A stretch of DNA of 35,730 bases from Nocardioides sp. SYSU D00038 (GTDB lineage Bacteria; Actinomycetota; Actinomycetes; Propionibacteriales; Nocardioidaceae). This document shows, piece by piece, positions 16,316-24,405 of the stretch (position 1 is the stretch's first letter; every line of letters starts with the position of its first letter). The DNA is taken from the NCBI RefSeq assembly GCF_016924665.1, contig NZ_JAFFJT010000037.1, positions 1 through 35,730 on the forward strand, in the 5' to 3' direction. The position numbers were made by a program, and so were the translations under genes. The notes under the pieces were generated by a model, which was not told the DNA's origin, did no database searches, and saw only the letters and a list, made by a program, of their open reading frames with translations.

Positions 16316-17683
16316 ATGTCCGGATCGATGCGCGGCCGCGTGGGCCGCCTGCTCGGGAGGCTCCAGGGACGCAGCGCGCCCGTCGGACCCCCCGCCCGCG
16401 ACCCCGACGCCGTCGAGGCGTGGGTGCGCGAGGGCGTCACCACCGACCGAGACGCGACCCTCGCCCGGGTGCGCGGGCTGGTCGCGCAGGGCCCCGACGT
16501 GCTCCGCCCCGCCGCCTGGCTGCGCCTGCTCCGGGTGGTCTTCGGCGCCGGCGACCTGCCGCTGGCCCGCGAGCTCGCGACGGTGCTCGAGCAGCGGCTG
16601 GCCACGGCCGGCCCGGAGGCCGACCGGGTGCGCCGCCAGCTGGGCTGGCTGCGACCTTGGCTCGCGACCGAGCGGGGCGCGACCGCCCCGGGCACCGGAC
16701 GGCGCACGGTGGCGATCCTCGACTACGACCACCCCGGCCGGCACCTCGCCTCCCACAACATCGGCGACCACGTGCAGAGCCTCGCCGCGCTGACCCACCT
16801 GGTGCGCCATGCCGGCGTGACCTGGCACGCCGACGACGACCGCGACCCCGGCCTCGCCGCGCTGGTCGCCGAGCTGCAGGAGCGCACCCGGGACGACCTG
16901 CGGCTCACCGACGTCGCCGCCGAGCTCGACGTGCTCACCGTCAGCCGCGACGCCTCCGAGCACCAGGCCCTCCCCGAGGACACCTGGCTGCTCGGCTTCG
17001 GCTGGTACATGCACTCGCTCTTCGGCGTGCGCCGCGGCTTCCCGATGCACCCGAACCTGCGCCCGATCTTCGTGTCGTGGCACTGCAACCGCCGCGACAT
17101 GCTGACCCCCGAGGCGCTGGACTACCTGCGCACCTACGGGCCGGTGGGCTGCCGCGACCACACCACCGTCGAGCTGCTCCGCTCCCACGACGTGCCGGCG
17201 TTCTTCAGCGGCTGCCTGACCACCACGCTCGACGCCGTGTTCCCCGGCGCGCCGACCGCGGGCCCGGACGCGCCGCCGGCGTACGTCGACCTGCGCCGCC
17301 GCGACGTACCGGAGGGCGGGATCACCTACCTGCACCGCGACGACGAGGTCCCGAACCGGCCGTTCGCCCGCAACGTGCGCGACGCGATGGCACTGCTGGA
17401 GCGCTACCGCACCGACCACTCGCGGGTCGTGACCTCGCGGCTGCACTGCTACCTGCCGTGCCGCTCGCTCGGGGTGCCGGTCGACTTCCGGCCCGACGAC
17501 CCCGACGACGTCCGCTTCGACGGCCTGGTCGGCCTCGACGACGCCGGCTTCGCGCAGGTGCGCGACGGGCTGCGCGACCTGCTCGTCCCGGTGGTCACCG
17601 CGATCCTGCGCGGCGACCCCGAGGCCGAGGTCTACCGGGTCTGGCGCGAGACCACCGCCCCGCTGGTGGCTCAGGAGCGCTGA
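16316..17683 (+). CDS. Polysaccharide pyruvyltransferase-family protein
   Basis: 455 residues. The N-terminal 125 residues are helical and not recognised. From about residue 131 a polysaccharide-pyruvyltransferase-type fold follows: VAILDYDHPG, NIGDHVQSLAALTHL (148-162), GPVGCRDHTTVELLRSHDVP, FFSGCLTTTLD and, near 375, VTSRLHCYLPCRSLGVPV. In this family the enzyme adds a pyruvate ketal from phosphoenolpyruvate to sugars, although many members are only glycosyltransferase-like. ATG at 16316 lies 4 bases after the methyltransferase stop. The convergent cbs stop is 18 bp downstream. The co-directional pairing with a TylF methyltransferase supports a role in surface-glycan modification; no other glycan genes lie nearby. 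Confidence 0.75.
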   Translation: MSGSMRGRVGRLLGRLQGRSAPVGPPARDPDAVEAWVREGVTTDRDATLARVRGLVAQGPDVLRPAAWLRLLRVVFGAGDLPLARELATVLEQRLATAGPEADRVRRQLGWLRPWLATERGATAPGTGRRTVAILDYDHPGRHLASHNIGDHVQSLAALTHLVRHAGVTWHADDDRDPGLAALVAELQERTRDDLRLTDVAAELDVLTVSRDASEHQALPEDTWLLGFGWYMHSLFGVRRGFPMHPNLRPIFVSWHCNRRDMLTPEALDYLRTYGPVGCRDHTTVELLRSHDVPAFFSGCLTTTLDAVFPGAPTAGPDAPPAYVDLRRRDVPEGGITYLHRDDEVPNRPFARNVRDAMALLERYRTDHSRVVTSRLHCYLPCRSLGVPVDFRPDDPDDVRFDGLVGLDDAGFAQVRDGLRDLLVPVVTAILRGDPEAEVYRVWRETTAPLVAQER

Positions 17684-17701
17684 GCCCGGCTCGGGGCGCC
17701 G

Positions 17702-19090
17702 TCAGCGGGCCAGGAAGGCCAGCAGGTCCTGCCGGGTCAGCACGCCGACCGGCTTGCCGTCCTCGTGCACCAGCACGGCGTCGGCCGAGCCGAGCAGCGT
17801 CACGGCGTCCTGGGCGTCCTCGGTGGAGCCGATGGTCGGCAGCGCGGGCGACATGTGGTCCTCGACCCGGTCGTTGAGCCGCGCCGCGCCGGTGAACAGC
17901 GCGTCCAGCAGCGCCCGGTCGGAGACCGAGCCCGCGACCTCGGCCGCCACGATCGGCGGCTCGGCCATCACGACCGGCATCTGCGAGACGCCGTACTCCT
18001 GCAGGATCGCGACCGCCTCGGCGATGGTCTCACCGGGGTGGGTGTGCACCAGGTCGGGCAGCCGGCCGTCCTTGCCGCGCAGCACCTCGCCGATGGTGCG
18101 GGTGTGGTCGCTGGTGTCGCCGGTCGGGAAGCCGTACTGCGCCAGCCACTCGTCGTTGAAGACCTTGGTGAGGTAGCCGCGGCCCGAGTCGGGCAGCAGC
18201 ACCACGACCACCGCGTCCTTGCCCTCGGGGGTGGCGGCGAGCTCGTGGGCGAGCTGGCGGGCGGCGTACGCCGCCATGCCGGCGGAGCCGCCGACCAGCA
18301 TCGCCTCCTCGCGGGCCAGCCGACGGGTGAACGCGAACGAGTCGGCGTCGGAGACCTCGATCACCCGGTCGGCGACCGTGCGGTCGTAGGTCTCGGGCCA
18401 GAAGTCCTCGCCGACGCCCTCGACCAGGTAGGGGCGGCCGCTGCCGCCGGAGTAGACCGAGCCGGCGGGGTCGGCACCGATCACCTGCACCGTGCCGTTC
18501 TGCTCCTTGAGGTAGCGGCCGACGCCGCTGATCGTGCCGCCGGTGCCCATGCCGGTCACGAAGTGGGTGATCCGGCCCTCGGTCTGCGCCCAGATCTCGG
18601 GACCGGTGGTCTCGTAGTGCGAGCGCGGGTTGTGGGGGTTGGAGTACTGGTCGGGCTTCCACGCGCCCGGCTCCTTGGAGAGCCGGTCGGAGACGTTGTA
18701 GTAGCTGTCGGGGTGCTCGGGGGCGACCGCGGTCGGGCAGACCACCACCTCGGCGCCGTAGGCCTTGAGCACGTTGCGCTTGTCCTCGCTGACCTTGTCG
18801 GGGCAGACGAAGATGCACTTGTAGCCCTTCTGCTGGGCCACCATCGCCAGCCCGACGCCCGTGTTGCCCGAGGTCGGCTCGACGATGGTGCCGCCGGGCT
18901 GGAGCGCACCGGACGCCTCGGCGGCCTCGATCATCCGCGACGCGATCCGGTCCTTCACCGAGCCGCCGGGGTTGAGGTACTCGACCTTCGCCAGCACGAG
19001 GGGACCCTCGTCCGGCAGGTCGAGCGAGCGGTTCAGCCGCACCAGCGGGGTGTTGCCGATGAGGTCGAGGAGTGAGTTCGCGTACTGCAT
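17702..19090 (-). CDS. cbs: Cystathionine beta-synthase
   Basis: PLP enzyme (462 residues) condensing serine with homocysteine to cystathionine in reverse transsulfuration. The catalytic domain has IGNTPLVRL and YLNPGGSVKDRIA with Schiff-base Lys46, EPTSGNTGVGLA binding the PLP phosphate region, and GTGGTISGVGRYLKE. A CBS-domain pair follows from about residue 335 (HTRTIGEVLRGKDG ... PVGVLTRQDLLAFLAR). Length and C-terminal CBS pair match actinobacterial Cbs (Rv1077 type) rather than plain cysteine synthase. ATG 19090 has TAGATT six bases upstream, a leaderless arrangement. In M. tuberculosis cbs lies close to a GDSL/SGNH hydrolase gene, as here, although the orientation is divergent in this window. 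Confidence 0.95.
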   Translation of the reverse strand: MQYANSLLDLIGNTPLVRLNRSLDLPDEGPLVLAKVEYLNPGGSVKDRIASRMIEAAEASGALQPGGTIVEPTSGNTGVGLAMVAQQKGYKCIFVCPDKVSEDKRNVLKAYGAEVVVCPTAVAPEHPDSYYNVSDRLSKEPGAWKPDQYSNPHNPRSHYETTGPEIWAQTEGRITHFVTGMGTGGTISGVGRYLKEQNGTVQVIGADPAGSVYSGGSGRPYLVEGVGEDFWPETYDRTVADRVIEVSDADSFAFTRRLAREEAMLVGGSAGMAAYAARQLAHELAATPEGKDAVVVVLLPDSGRGYLTKVFNDEWLAQYGFPTGDTSDHTRTIGEVLRGKDGRLPDLVHTHPGETIAEAVAILQEYGVSQMPVVMAEPPIVAAEVAGSVSDRALLDALFTGAARLNDRVEDHMSPALPTIGSTEDAQDAVTLLGSADAVLVHEDGKPVGVLTRQDLLAFLAR

Positions 19091-19096
19091 CCCGCC

Positions 19097-19102
19097 AATC
19101 TA
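19097..19102 (-). promoter_or_regulatory. Leaderless -10 element of cbs
   Basis: TAGATT on the minus strand, 6 bases before the cbs ATG. Confidence 0.5.
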
Positions 19103-19125
19103 GGCCGCGCAGGCGCCTCCCCGTG

Positions 19126-19140
19126 AACCCGGCCGGGGTT
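19126..19140. promoter_or_regulatory. Inverted repeat AACCC-N5-GGGTT between cbs and the SGNH gene
   Basis: Perfect 5-bp arms with GGCCG between, in the middle of the 71-bp divergent gap, where the -35 regions of both promoters would fall. Short and GC-rich, so chance is possible. Confidence 0.3.
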
Positions 19141-19149
19141 ACCCGTCCG

Positions 19150-19155
19150 TAAAGT
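19150..19155 (+). promoter_or_regulatory. Leaderless -10 element of the SGNH hydrolase gene
   Basis: TAAAGT, 6 bases before the GTG at 19162; supports that start codon. Confidence 0.5.
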
Positions 19156-19161
19156 GGCGGC

Positions 19162-20196
19162 GTGGGGAAAGCAGCCGCCGCTCGCAAGCTCGCCTCCGCC
19201 GCAGCGTACGGCGGCGGTGGCCTCTCGCTGCTCGGGGCCAGCCTCTACGGCGTGCTGCGGGCCGAGGCCCGCCTGGCGCGCAAGACCATCGGCCAGCCCC
19301 GCGAGGAGCCGCCGCCGGACGCGACCGGCTGGTACGGCCGCGGCCGGCCCGGCCCGGCGATCAAGGTGGCGCTGCTCGGCGACTCCAGCGCGGCGGGCTA
19401 CGGCGTCGACCGGGTGCAGGAAACGCCGGGCGCGCTGCTGGCCAGCGGCATCGCGGAGCAGGCCGGACGCCGGGTCTACCTGCGCTCCTTCGCGGTGGTC
19501 GGCGCCCGCTCCAGCGACCTCGCCGCCCAGCTCGACCGGGCGCTGCCCATCGAGCCCGACCTCGCGGTCGTGCTGATCGGCGCCAACGACGTGACCCACC
19601 AGGTGCGACCCGCAACCTCGGTCGGCTACCTCGCGGAGGCCGTCCGGCGGCTCCGCGAGGCCGGGGTCGCGGTGCTGGTCGGCACCTGCCCCGACCTCGG
19701 CACCGTGCAGCCGATCCCTCCGCCGCTCAAGCAGGTGGCGCGCACCTGGTCGCGCCGGATGGCGGCCGCGCAGACCATCGCCGTGCTCGAGGGCGGCGGG
19801 CGCACGGTCTCGCTGGGCTCGATCCTCGGCCCGGAGTTCGCCGCCGCCCCGGCGCTGCTCTTCGGGCCCGACCAGTTCCACCCCTCGGCCGCCGGCTACC
19901 GCGCCCTGGCCTCGGTGCTGACGCCGTCGGCCGTGGCCGCGCTCGGCCTCGGCCCCGACGACGAGGTCGCCCCCGAGGCGCTGCGCGGCGAGGGCGTGCT
20001 GCCCATCACCGCCGCGGCGATCCGCGCCGTCAACGCCCCCGGCACCGAGCTCGACGGCACCGAGGTCGGCGGCCGTCGCCTCGGCGTCCGCGGGCTGTGG
20101 GTGGAGCTGAGGCGCCGGCGCCGCCAGCAGTCCGAGGGCGCCGCCCCCGACCAGTCCGAGGAGTCCGCCGCGGAGCCGGCCGGCACCGAGGGGTAG
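19162..20196 (+). CDS. SGNH/GDSL hydrolase, membrane-anchored or exported
   Basis: Esterase-type hydrolase of 344 residues. Residues 10-32 (AAAYGGGGLSLLGASLYGVL) form one hydrophobic segment, probably a signal anchor. Catalytic blocks: block I GDSSAAGYG with Ser75, block III GANDVTH with Asn142, and block V DQFHPSAAGY with Asp237 and His240. All four are intact. The C-terminal 100 residues are charged and less conserved, ending in a Glu/Ala/Ser-rich tail. It starts at GTG 19162 behind a leaderless -10. Its position next to cbs resembles the Rv1075c region of M. tuberculosis, where the orthologue is an exported GDSL esterase. The lipid or glycan ester it cleaves is unknown. Confidence 0.88.
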   Translation: MGKAAAARKLASAAAYGGGGLSLLGASLYGVLRAEARLARKTIGQPREEPPPDATGWYGRGRPGPAIKVALLGDSSAAGYGVDRVQETPGALLASGIAEQAGRRVYLRSFAVVGARSSDLAAQLDRALPIEPDLAVVLIGANDVTHQVRPATSVGYLAEAVRRLREAGVAVLVGTCPDLGTVQPIPPPLKQVARTWSRRMAAAQTIAVLEGGGRTVSLGSILGPEFAAAPALLFGPDQFHPSAAGYRALASVLTPSAVAALGLGPDDEVAPEALRGEGVLPITAAAIRAVNAPGTELDGTEVGGRRLGVRGLWVELRRRRRQQSEGAAPDQSEESAAEPAGTEG

Positions 20197-20253
20197 GGGA
20201 AACCCCACCCCGTTCGGCGGTCCAGGACCATCGAGCCCGGCGCGCGCCGTACC

Positions 20254-20259
20254 TAGCGT
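20254..20259 (+). promoter_or_regulatory. Leaderless -10 element of the ABC/two-component operon
   Basis: TAGCGT, 6 bases before the ATG at 20266; would drive the four overlapping genes to 24321. Confidence 0.5.
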
Positions 20260-20265
20260 CGAGGC

Positions 20266-21066
20266 ATGACCTCGACCGACCTGCACCCCAGCCAACCCCA
20301 GCCCCCCGGCCACCCCGGCCACCCCGCCCTCGAGGTGCGCGGCCTGTCGCGCACCTACGGCACCGGCGACGGTGCCGTGGCCGCCCTCACCGACGTCGAC
20401 CTCGCCTTCCCGCGCGGCAGCTTGACCGCCGTGATGGGCCCCTCGGGGTCGGGCAAGTCGACGTTCCTGACCTGCGCCGCCGGCCTCGAGCCGCCGACCG
20501 CGGGCCACGTCCTCGTCGACGGCCTGGACGTCGCCGGCTGGTCCGAGACCGAGCGCACCCGGCTGCGCCGCGACCGGATCGGCTTCGTCTTCCAGGGCTT
20601 CCACCTCCTGCCCTACCTCACCGCCGAGCAGAACGTCGCGCTCCCGCTGCGCCTCGCCGGCCGCCGGGTCGACCGCGACCGGGTGGGGCGCCTGCTCGAG
20701 CGGGTCGGGCTCGGCGAGCGTGCCGGTCATCTGCCCGCGGCCCTGTCCGGGGGCCAGCAGCAGCGGGTCGCGATCGCCCGGGCCCTGGTCACCGACCCCG
20801 CGGTGCTGCTGGCCGACGAGCCCACCGGTGCGCTCGACTCCCGCACCGCCCAGGAGGTGCTCACCCTCCTCCGGGCGCTGGTCGACGAGCTCGGCTCGAC
20901 GCTGGTGATGGTCACCCACGACCCGGTGGCGGCGGCCTCCGCCGACGCCGTGGTCTTCCTCGTCGACGGCCGGGTCACCGGCCGGATGCACCGCCCGACG
21001 GCCGAGGCCGTGGCCGGCCAGCTCGCCCACCTCGACGAGCTCGTCCCCGCCGGGGTGACCCGGTGA
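20266..21066 (+). CDS. ABC transporter ATP-binding protein (MacB/LolD type)
   Basis: Nucleotide-binding subunit of 266 residues for the FtsX-like permease that follows. After a Pro/His-rich lead of 20 residues it shows Walker A GPSGSGKST (58-66), Q-loop Gln110, signature LSGGQQQRVAIARAL (160-174), Walker B LLADEP with Glu185, then PTGALD and the H-loop VTHD. This is the antimicrobial-peptide and lipoprotein exporter subgroup (FtsE/LolD/MacB). First gene of a unit with its permease (GTGA overlap), a sensor kinase and a response regulator. That gene set is typical of cell-envelope stress detection and drug resistance; the trigger is unknown. Confidence 0.95.
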   Translation: MTSTDLHPSQPQPPGHPGHPALEVRGLSRTYGTGDGAVAALTDVDLAFPRGSLTAVMGPSGSGKSTFLTCAAGLEPPTAGHVLVDGLDVAGWSETERTRLRRDRIGFVFQGFHLLPYLTAEQNVALPLRLAGRRVDRDRVGRLLERVGLGERAGHLPAALSGGQQQRVAIARALVTDPAVLLADEPTGALDSRTAQEVLTLLRALVDELGSTLVMVTHDPVAAASADAVVFLVDGRVTGRMHRPTAEAVAGQLAHLDELVPAGVTR

Positions 21067-22418
21067 GCGCCGCGGCCGGCCTGGCGGTGCGCTCGCTGCG
21101 CCACCGCGCGACGACGTTCGTCGCCACCTTCGTCACGGTGCTGCTCGGTACCGCACTGATCGGCTCCTTCGCCACCCTCGCCGAGACCGCCACCGGTCCG
21201 GTCCCCGACGTCGACGCCGAGACCCTGACCGTGATGGGGGCGGTCGTCGGCGGGTGGGGGTCGCTGATCGTGCTGTTCGCCGTCGCCTCCACCACCGGCA
21301 TCGCGGTCGCCCAGCGCGACGTCGAGGTCGGCCTGCTCCGGGTGGTCGGCGCGACGCCGCGCCAGGTCCGGCAGCTGGTGCGGACCGAGACCCTCGTGGT
21401 CTCGCTCGTGGCCGCGCTGCTGGGCGCTGCGCTGGCCGCCGGCACCGGGCGGGCGCTGCTGGCGCTGCTGCGCGAGGGCGGCCTGGTCTCCGGCTCGGTC
21501 GCCTACGGCGGCGGCCCCGCCTCCCTGGGGCTCACCGTGGCCGCCGTGCTCACCACCTGCCTGGTGGCCTCCACGGTCACCGGCCGGCGCGCCACCCGCG
21601 GCGCCCCCTCGGTGGTGCCGGGCGAGGGCCGCCTCGAGGCCCGTCGGCTGCCGTGGTGGCGGGTGCTGGCCGGCCTGCTGCTCGTCGGCTACGGCATCGC
21701 GATGGGCGTCGTCACCATCGCCGTCACCCGCCACTCCGACGACCCCTACGACGCGATGGCCACCAGCGGCTCGAGCTCGATCCTGGTCGGCGTCGGGCTG
21801 GCGACCCTCTCCCCCGTGCTGCTGCGCTGGCTCTCGACGCCGCTGCGTCCGCTGCTGGACCGGCTGCCGGGTGGCGCGACCGGCCACCTGGCGGCGTTCA
21901 ACACCTCGCGCCGTGCCGCGCTCCTCGGCGGGGTGCTCGGCCCGGTGATCGTGCTCTCCGCCGCCGCGATCGGGACCCTGATGGTCGTGGGCATCGACCA
22001 GCGCACCGTGACCGGCGCGCCCGGCGCGGACACCGACCTGATCAACCTGCTCAACAACGTCGTGGTCGGCATGCTGTCGCTCTTCGCGGCCATCCTGGTG
22101 GTCAGCTCGTTCGCCGCCGTGGTCTCCCACCGGCGCGCCGAGCTGCGCCGCCTCTGGCTGCTGGGCGCCACCCCGGGCCAGGTCACCGGCTCGGTGCTGG
22201 CCGAGGCTGCCGTCGTGGCCACGGTGGGCGTCGGGCTCGGCGCGGTCGCCTCGCTGGCCTCGATCGTGCCGTTCGCCGTCGCCCGCGACGAGGGGCTGGT
22301 CCCCGACGGCCAGCTCTGGCTACCGCCGCTGGTGGTCGCCGGCGTCGTGGCCCTCACCCTGCTCGCCGCACGCAGCGCCGTGCACCGGGCAGCGCCGCTC
22401 GCGGCGGTGTCGCGATGA
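21063..22418 (+). CDS. FtsX-like ABC transporter permease
   Basis: Membrane subunit of 451 residues. The N-terminal helix (RATTFVATFVTVLLGTALIGSF) is followed by a core with DVEVGLLRVVGATPRQVRQLVRTE, the FtsX/MacB cytoplasmic coupling region. A second matching half at the C-terminus has RRAELRRLWLLGATPGQVTGSVLAEA. At least eight hydrophobic segments were counted by eye, and the two FtsX domains are clearly repeated. The GTG start overlaps the ATPase stop by 4 bases (GTGA), and its stop overlaps the kinase ATG (ATGA). It probably forms a homodimer or works with the ATPase dimer. No long extracellular MacB domain is present, so it is closer to BceB- or FtsX-like transporters in plan. Confidence 0.9.
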   Translation: MSAAAGLAVRSLRHRATTFVATFVTVLLGTALIGSFATLAETATGPVPDVDAETLTVMGAVVGGWGSLIVLFAVASTTGIAVAQRDVEVGLLRVVGATPRQVRQLVRTETLVVSLVAALLGAALAAGTGRALLALLREGGLVSGSVAYGGGPASLGLTVAAVLTTCLVASTVTGRRATRGAPSVVPGEGRLEARRLPWWRVLAGLLLVGYGIAMGVVTIAVTRHSDDPYDAMATSGSSSILVGVGLATLSPVLLRWLSTPLRPLLDRLPGGATGHLAAFNTSRRAALLGGVLGPVIVLSAAAIGTLMVVGIDQRTVTGAPGADTDLINLLNNVVVGMLSLFAAILVVSSFAAVVSHRRAELRRLWLLGATPGQVTGSVLAEAAVVATVGVGLGAVASLASIVPFAVARDEGLVPDGQLWLPPLVVAGVVALTLLAARSAVHRAAPLAAVSR

Positions 22419-23683
22419 CAGACTCTGGTGCCATGGCCGGCCCGCTGCGACCCCTGACCCGGGTCGCCCCGGCGCCGGTCGACGAGCAGGGCCTGGTCGA
22501 GCGGCTGCGGGCCAGCCTGGCCGCCGCGGCGTACTTCCTGCTGTTCGTGCCGGCCGTCCCGCTGCTGGTGCTGAGCCTGCTGCTGGTGCCGCTGGGGCTC
22601 ACCGGCCTCGGCATCGCGCTGGCCCACGCGGTGGTGCCGGCGACCGGGGCGCTGGCCCGGGTGCACCGCCGGCTCAGCGGCGCCCTGCTGGGCGAGACGC
22701 TGCCGGAGGCCTACGCCGACACCACCGGCCGGGGCTTCCTGGCCCGGCCGATGGTCTGGCTGCGCGACCCGCACCGGTGGCGCGACGTCGGGTTCCTGGC
22801 GTTCTCCGCCACCGGTGGCGCGGTGCTGGCCGGACTGCCGGCCCTGCTACTCGTGACCCCGGCGGTCCACCTGGTGCTGGCGGTCACCACCGGTGGCTGG
22901 GTGGGGCTGGTGCTGCTCGGCACCGCCCTCCTCGCGCCGCTGCTGTGGTGGGTGCTCACCCCGCCCCTGGTGCGGGCCCGGGCCATGGCCGAGCGGTCGA
23001 TCCTGGGGGTCTCCCGCGGCGACCTCGAGCGCCGCGTCGAGCAGGTGGTCGAGTCGCGCGCCGAGACCCTCGACCACTCCGCCGCCGAGGTGCGCCGGAT
23101 CGAGCGCGATCTCCACGACGGCGCCCAGGCCCGGATCGCCTCGGTGGGCATGAACGTCGGGCTGGCCGAGAAGCTGATGGCCACCGACCCCGCCGCGGCC
23201 GCCGAGCTGCTCCGGGAGGCCCGCGAGTCGACGGTCACCGCGCTGGAGGACCTGCGGTCGGTCGTGCGCGGCATCCACCCGCCGGTGCTGGCCGACCGCG
23301 GGCTCGCCGGGGCGATCGAGGCGCTCGCGGTGCCGATCCCCCTGCCGGTCACCACCTCGGTGGCGGTGCCGGCGCTGCCCGCGCCGGTCGAGTCGGCGGC
23401 GTACTTCGCCGTCGCGGAGTGCCTGGCCAACACCGTCAAGCACGCCCGCGCGACCCGGGCCTGGGTCCAGGCGACCCACGACGGCGAGGTGCTGCGCATC
23501 GTGGTCGGCGACGACGGCCGCGGCGGCGCGACCCCGACCGGCTCCGGCATCACCGGGATCGCCCGCCGGCTGGCCGCCTTCGACGGATGGATGACCGTGA
23601 CGAGCCCGGACGGCGGGCCGACCCAGGTGACGATGGAGGTGCCGTGCCGGACCAGCCCAGCGGACCGCCCGACCGAACGTTGA
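22415..23683 (+). CDS. Sensor histidine kinase, NarL-type (HisKA_3)
   Basis: 422 residues. Residues 35-190 hold a membrane Sensor-type domain with paired hydrophobic helices (YFLLFVPAVPLLVLSLLLVPL; FLAFSATGGAVLAGLPALL; WVGLVLLGTALLAPLLWWV). The dimerisation/phosphorylation helix has RRIERDLHDGAQARI with His234. The HATPase domain shows N-box AECLANTVKHA and G-box DDGRGGA, then SGITGIARRLAAFDG. No extracellular ligand domain is visible, so the signal is probably sensed in the membrane, or through the partner ABC transporter. ATG 22415 overlaps the permease stop; an ATG at 22433 is an alternative. Its cognate regulator overlaps the 3' end. Confidence 0.93.
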   Translation: MTDSGAMAGPLRPLTRVAPAPVDEQGLVERLRASLAAAAYFLLFVPAVPLLVLSLLLVPLGLTGLGIALAHAVVPATGALARVHRRLSGALLGETLPEAYADTTGRGFLARPMVWLRDPHRWRDVGFLAFSATGGAVLAGLPALLLVTPAVHLVLAVTTGGWVGLVLLGTALLAPLLWWVLTPPLVRARAMAERSILGVSRGDLERRVEQVVESRAETLDHSAAEVRRIERDLHDGAQARIASVGMNVGLAEKLMATDPAAAAELLREARESTVTALEDLRSVVRGIHPPVLADRGLAGAIEALAVPIPLPVTTSVAVPALPAPVESAAYFAVAECLANTVKHARATRAWVQATHDGEVLRIVVGDDGRGGATPTGSGITGIARRLAAFDGWMTVTSPDGGPTQVTMEVPCRTSPADRPTER

Positions 23684-24321
23684 GGGCGGTGCTCGCCGAG
23701 GACCAGGCCCTGCTGCGCGTGGGACTGACCCGGATCCTCGAGGCGGGCGGCATCGAGGTGGTCGAGGCCGTCGACAACGGCCCCTCCCTCGACCGGGCCC
23801 TGGCCCGCACCGACCTCGACGTGGCCGTGGTCGACGTGCGGCTGCCGCCGACGTCCACCACCGAGGGCCTGGTGTCGGCAATCGCCGCCCGGTCGGCCCG
23901 GCCGGGCTTCCCCGTGCTGGTGCTGAGCCAGTGGGTGGAGCCGCTCTACGCCCGCGACCTGCTCGCCAGCGGCGAGGGCGCGGTCGGCTACCTGCTCAAG
24001 GACCGGGTCGCCGACGTCGACGCCTTCCTCGCGGCCGTCCGCCAGGTCGCGGCGGGCGGCACCGTGCTCGACCCGGAGGTGGTCGCCGGGCTGGTCAGCG
24101 GCGCGGCCCCCGGGCCGCTCGACCGGCTCACCGAGCGCGAGCGGGAGGTGCTGACGCTGATGGCCGAGGGCCGCTCCAACGCCGCGATCGCGGCCCGCCT
24201 CTTCGTCAGCGAGAAGGCGGTCGGCAAGCACACCAACAGCATCTTCACCAAGCTCGACCTGCCGCAGGCGCCCGACGACAACCGACGGGTGCTGGCGGTG
24301 CTGGCCTGGCTGCACGGCTGA
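23644..24321 (+). CDS. LuxR-family response regulator (NarL type)
   Basis: The receiver domain starts at LRAVLAEDQALLRVGLTRIL. The acid pair ED is present, and the phospho-acceptor Asp is in DVAVVDVRLPP; Ser replaces the usual Thr before the C-terminal GYLLKD switch. The LuxR helix-turn-helix is LTEREREVLTLMAEGRSNAAIAARLFVSEKAVGKH. It is the partner of the upstream kinase and probably controls this ABC operon. Two starts are possible. GTG 23644 (225 residues, chosen) has GGAGG at 23635-23639 four bases upstream and overlaps the kinase by 40 bp. TTG 23680 (213 residues) starts closer to the domain, overlaps the stop as TTGA, but has no ribosome site. Confidence 0.92.
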   Translation: MPDQPSGPPDRTLRAVLAEDQALLRVGLTRILEAGGIEVVEAVDNGPSLDRALARTDLDVAVVDVRLPPTSTTEGLVSAIAARSARPGFPVLVLSQWVEPLYARDLLASGEGAVGYLLKDRVADVDAFLAAVRQVAAGGTVLDPEVVAGLVSGAAPGPLDRLTEREREVLTLMAEGRSNAAIAARLFVSEKAVGKHTNSIFTKLDLPQAPDDNRRVLAVLAWLHG

Positions 24322-24348
24322 TCCCGCGTCCCGAGAGCCCGGAAATGG

Positions 24349-24381
24349 CCGCAGGCCTCGGGACGAGCCCGGGGCCTGCGG
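24349..24381. terminator. Hairpin between convergent response regulator and BI-1 genes
   Basis: A 14-bp stem (CCGCAGGCC plus CGGG on the left) with one G-U-type mismatch and a 5-base ACGAG loop. It lies 27 bp after the regulator stop and 24 bp from the BI-1 stop. No T-run on either side. Probably a bidirectional terminator. Confidence 0.6.
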
Positions 24382-24405
24382 TCGGAGCTGTTGCCGAGGT
24401 GCTGG

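Noticed and set aside
23680..23682. TTG start for the response regulator
   Set aside because: It gives a neat TTGA overlap with the kinase stop but has no ribosome site; GTG 23644 has GGAGG. Kept as an alternative only.
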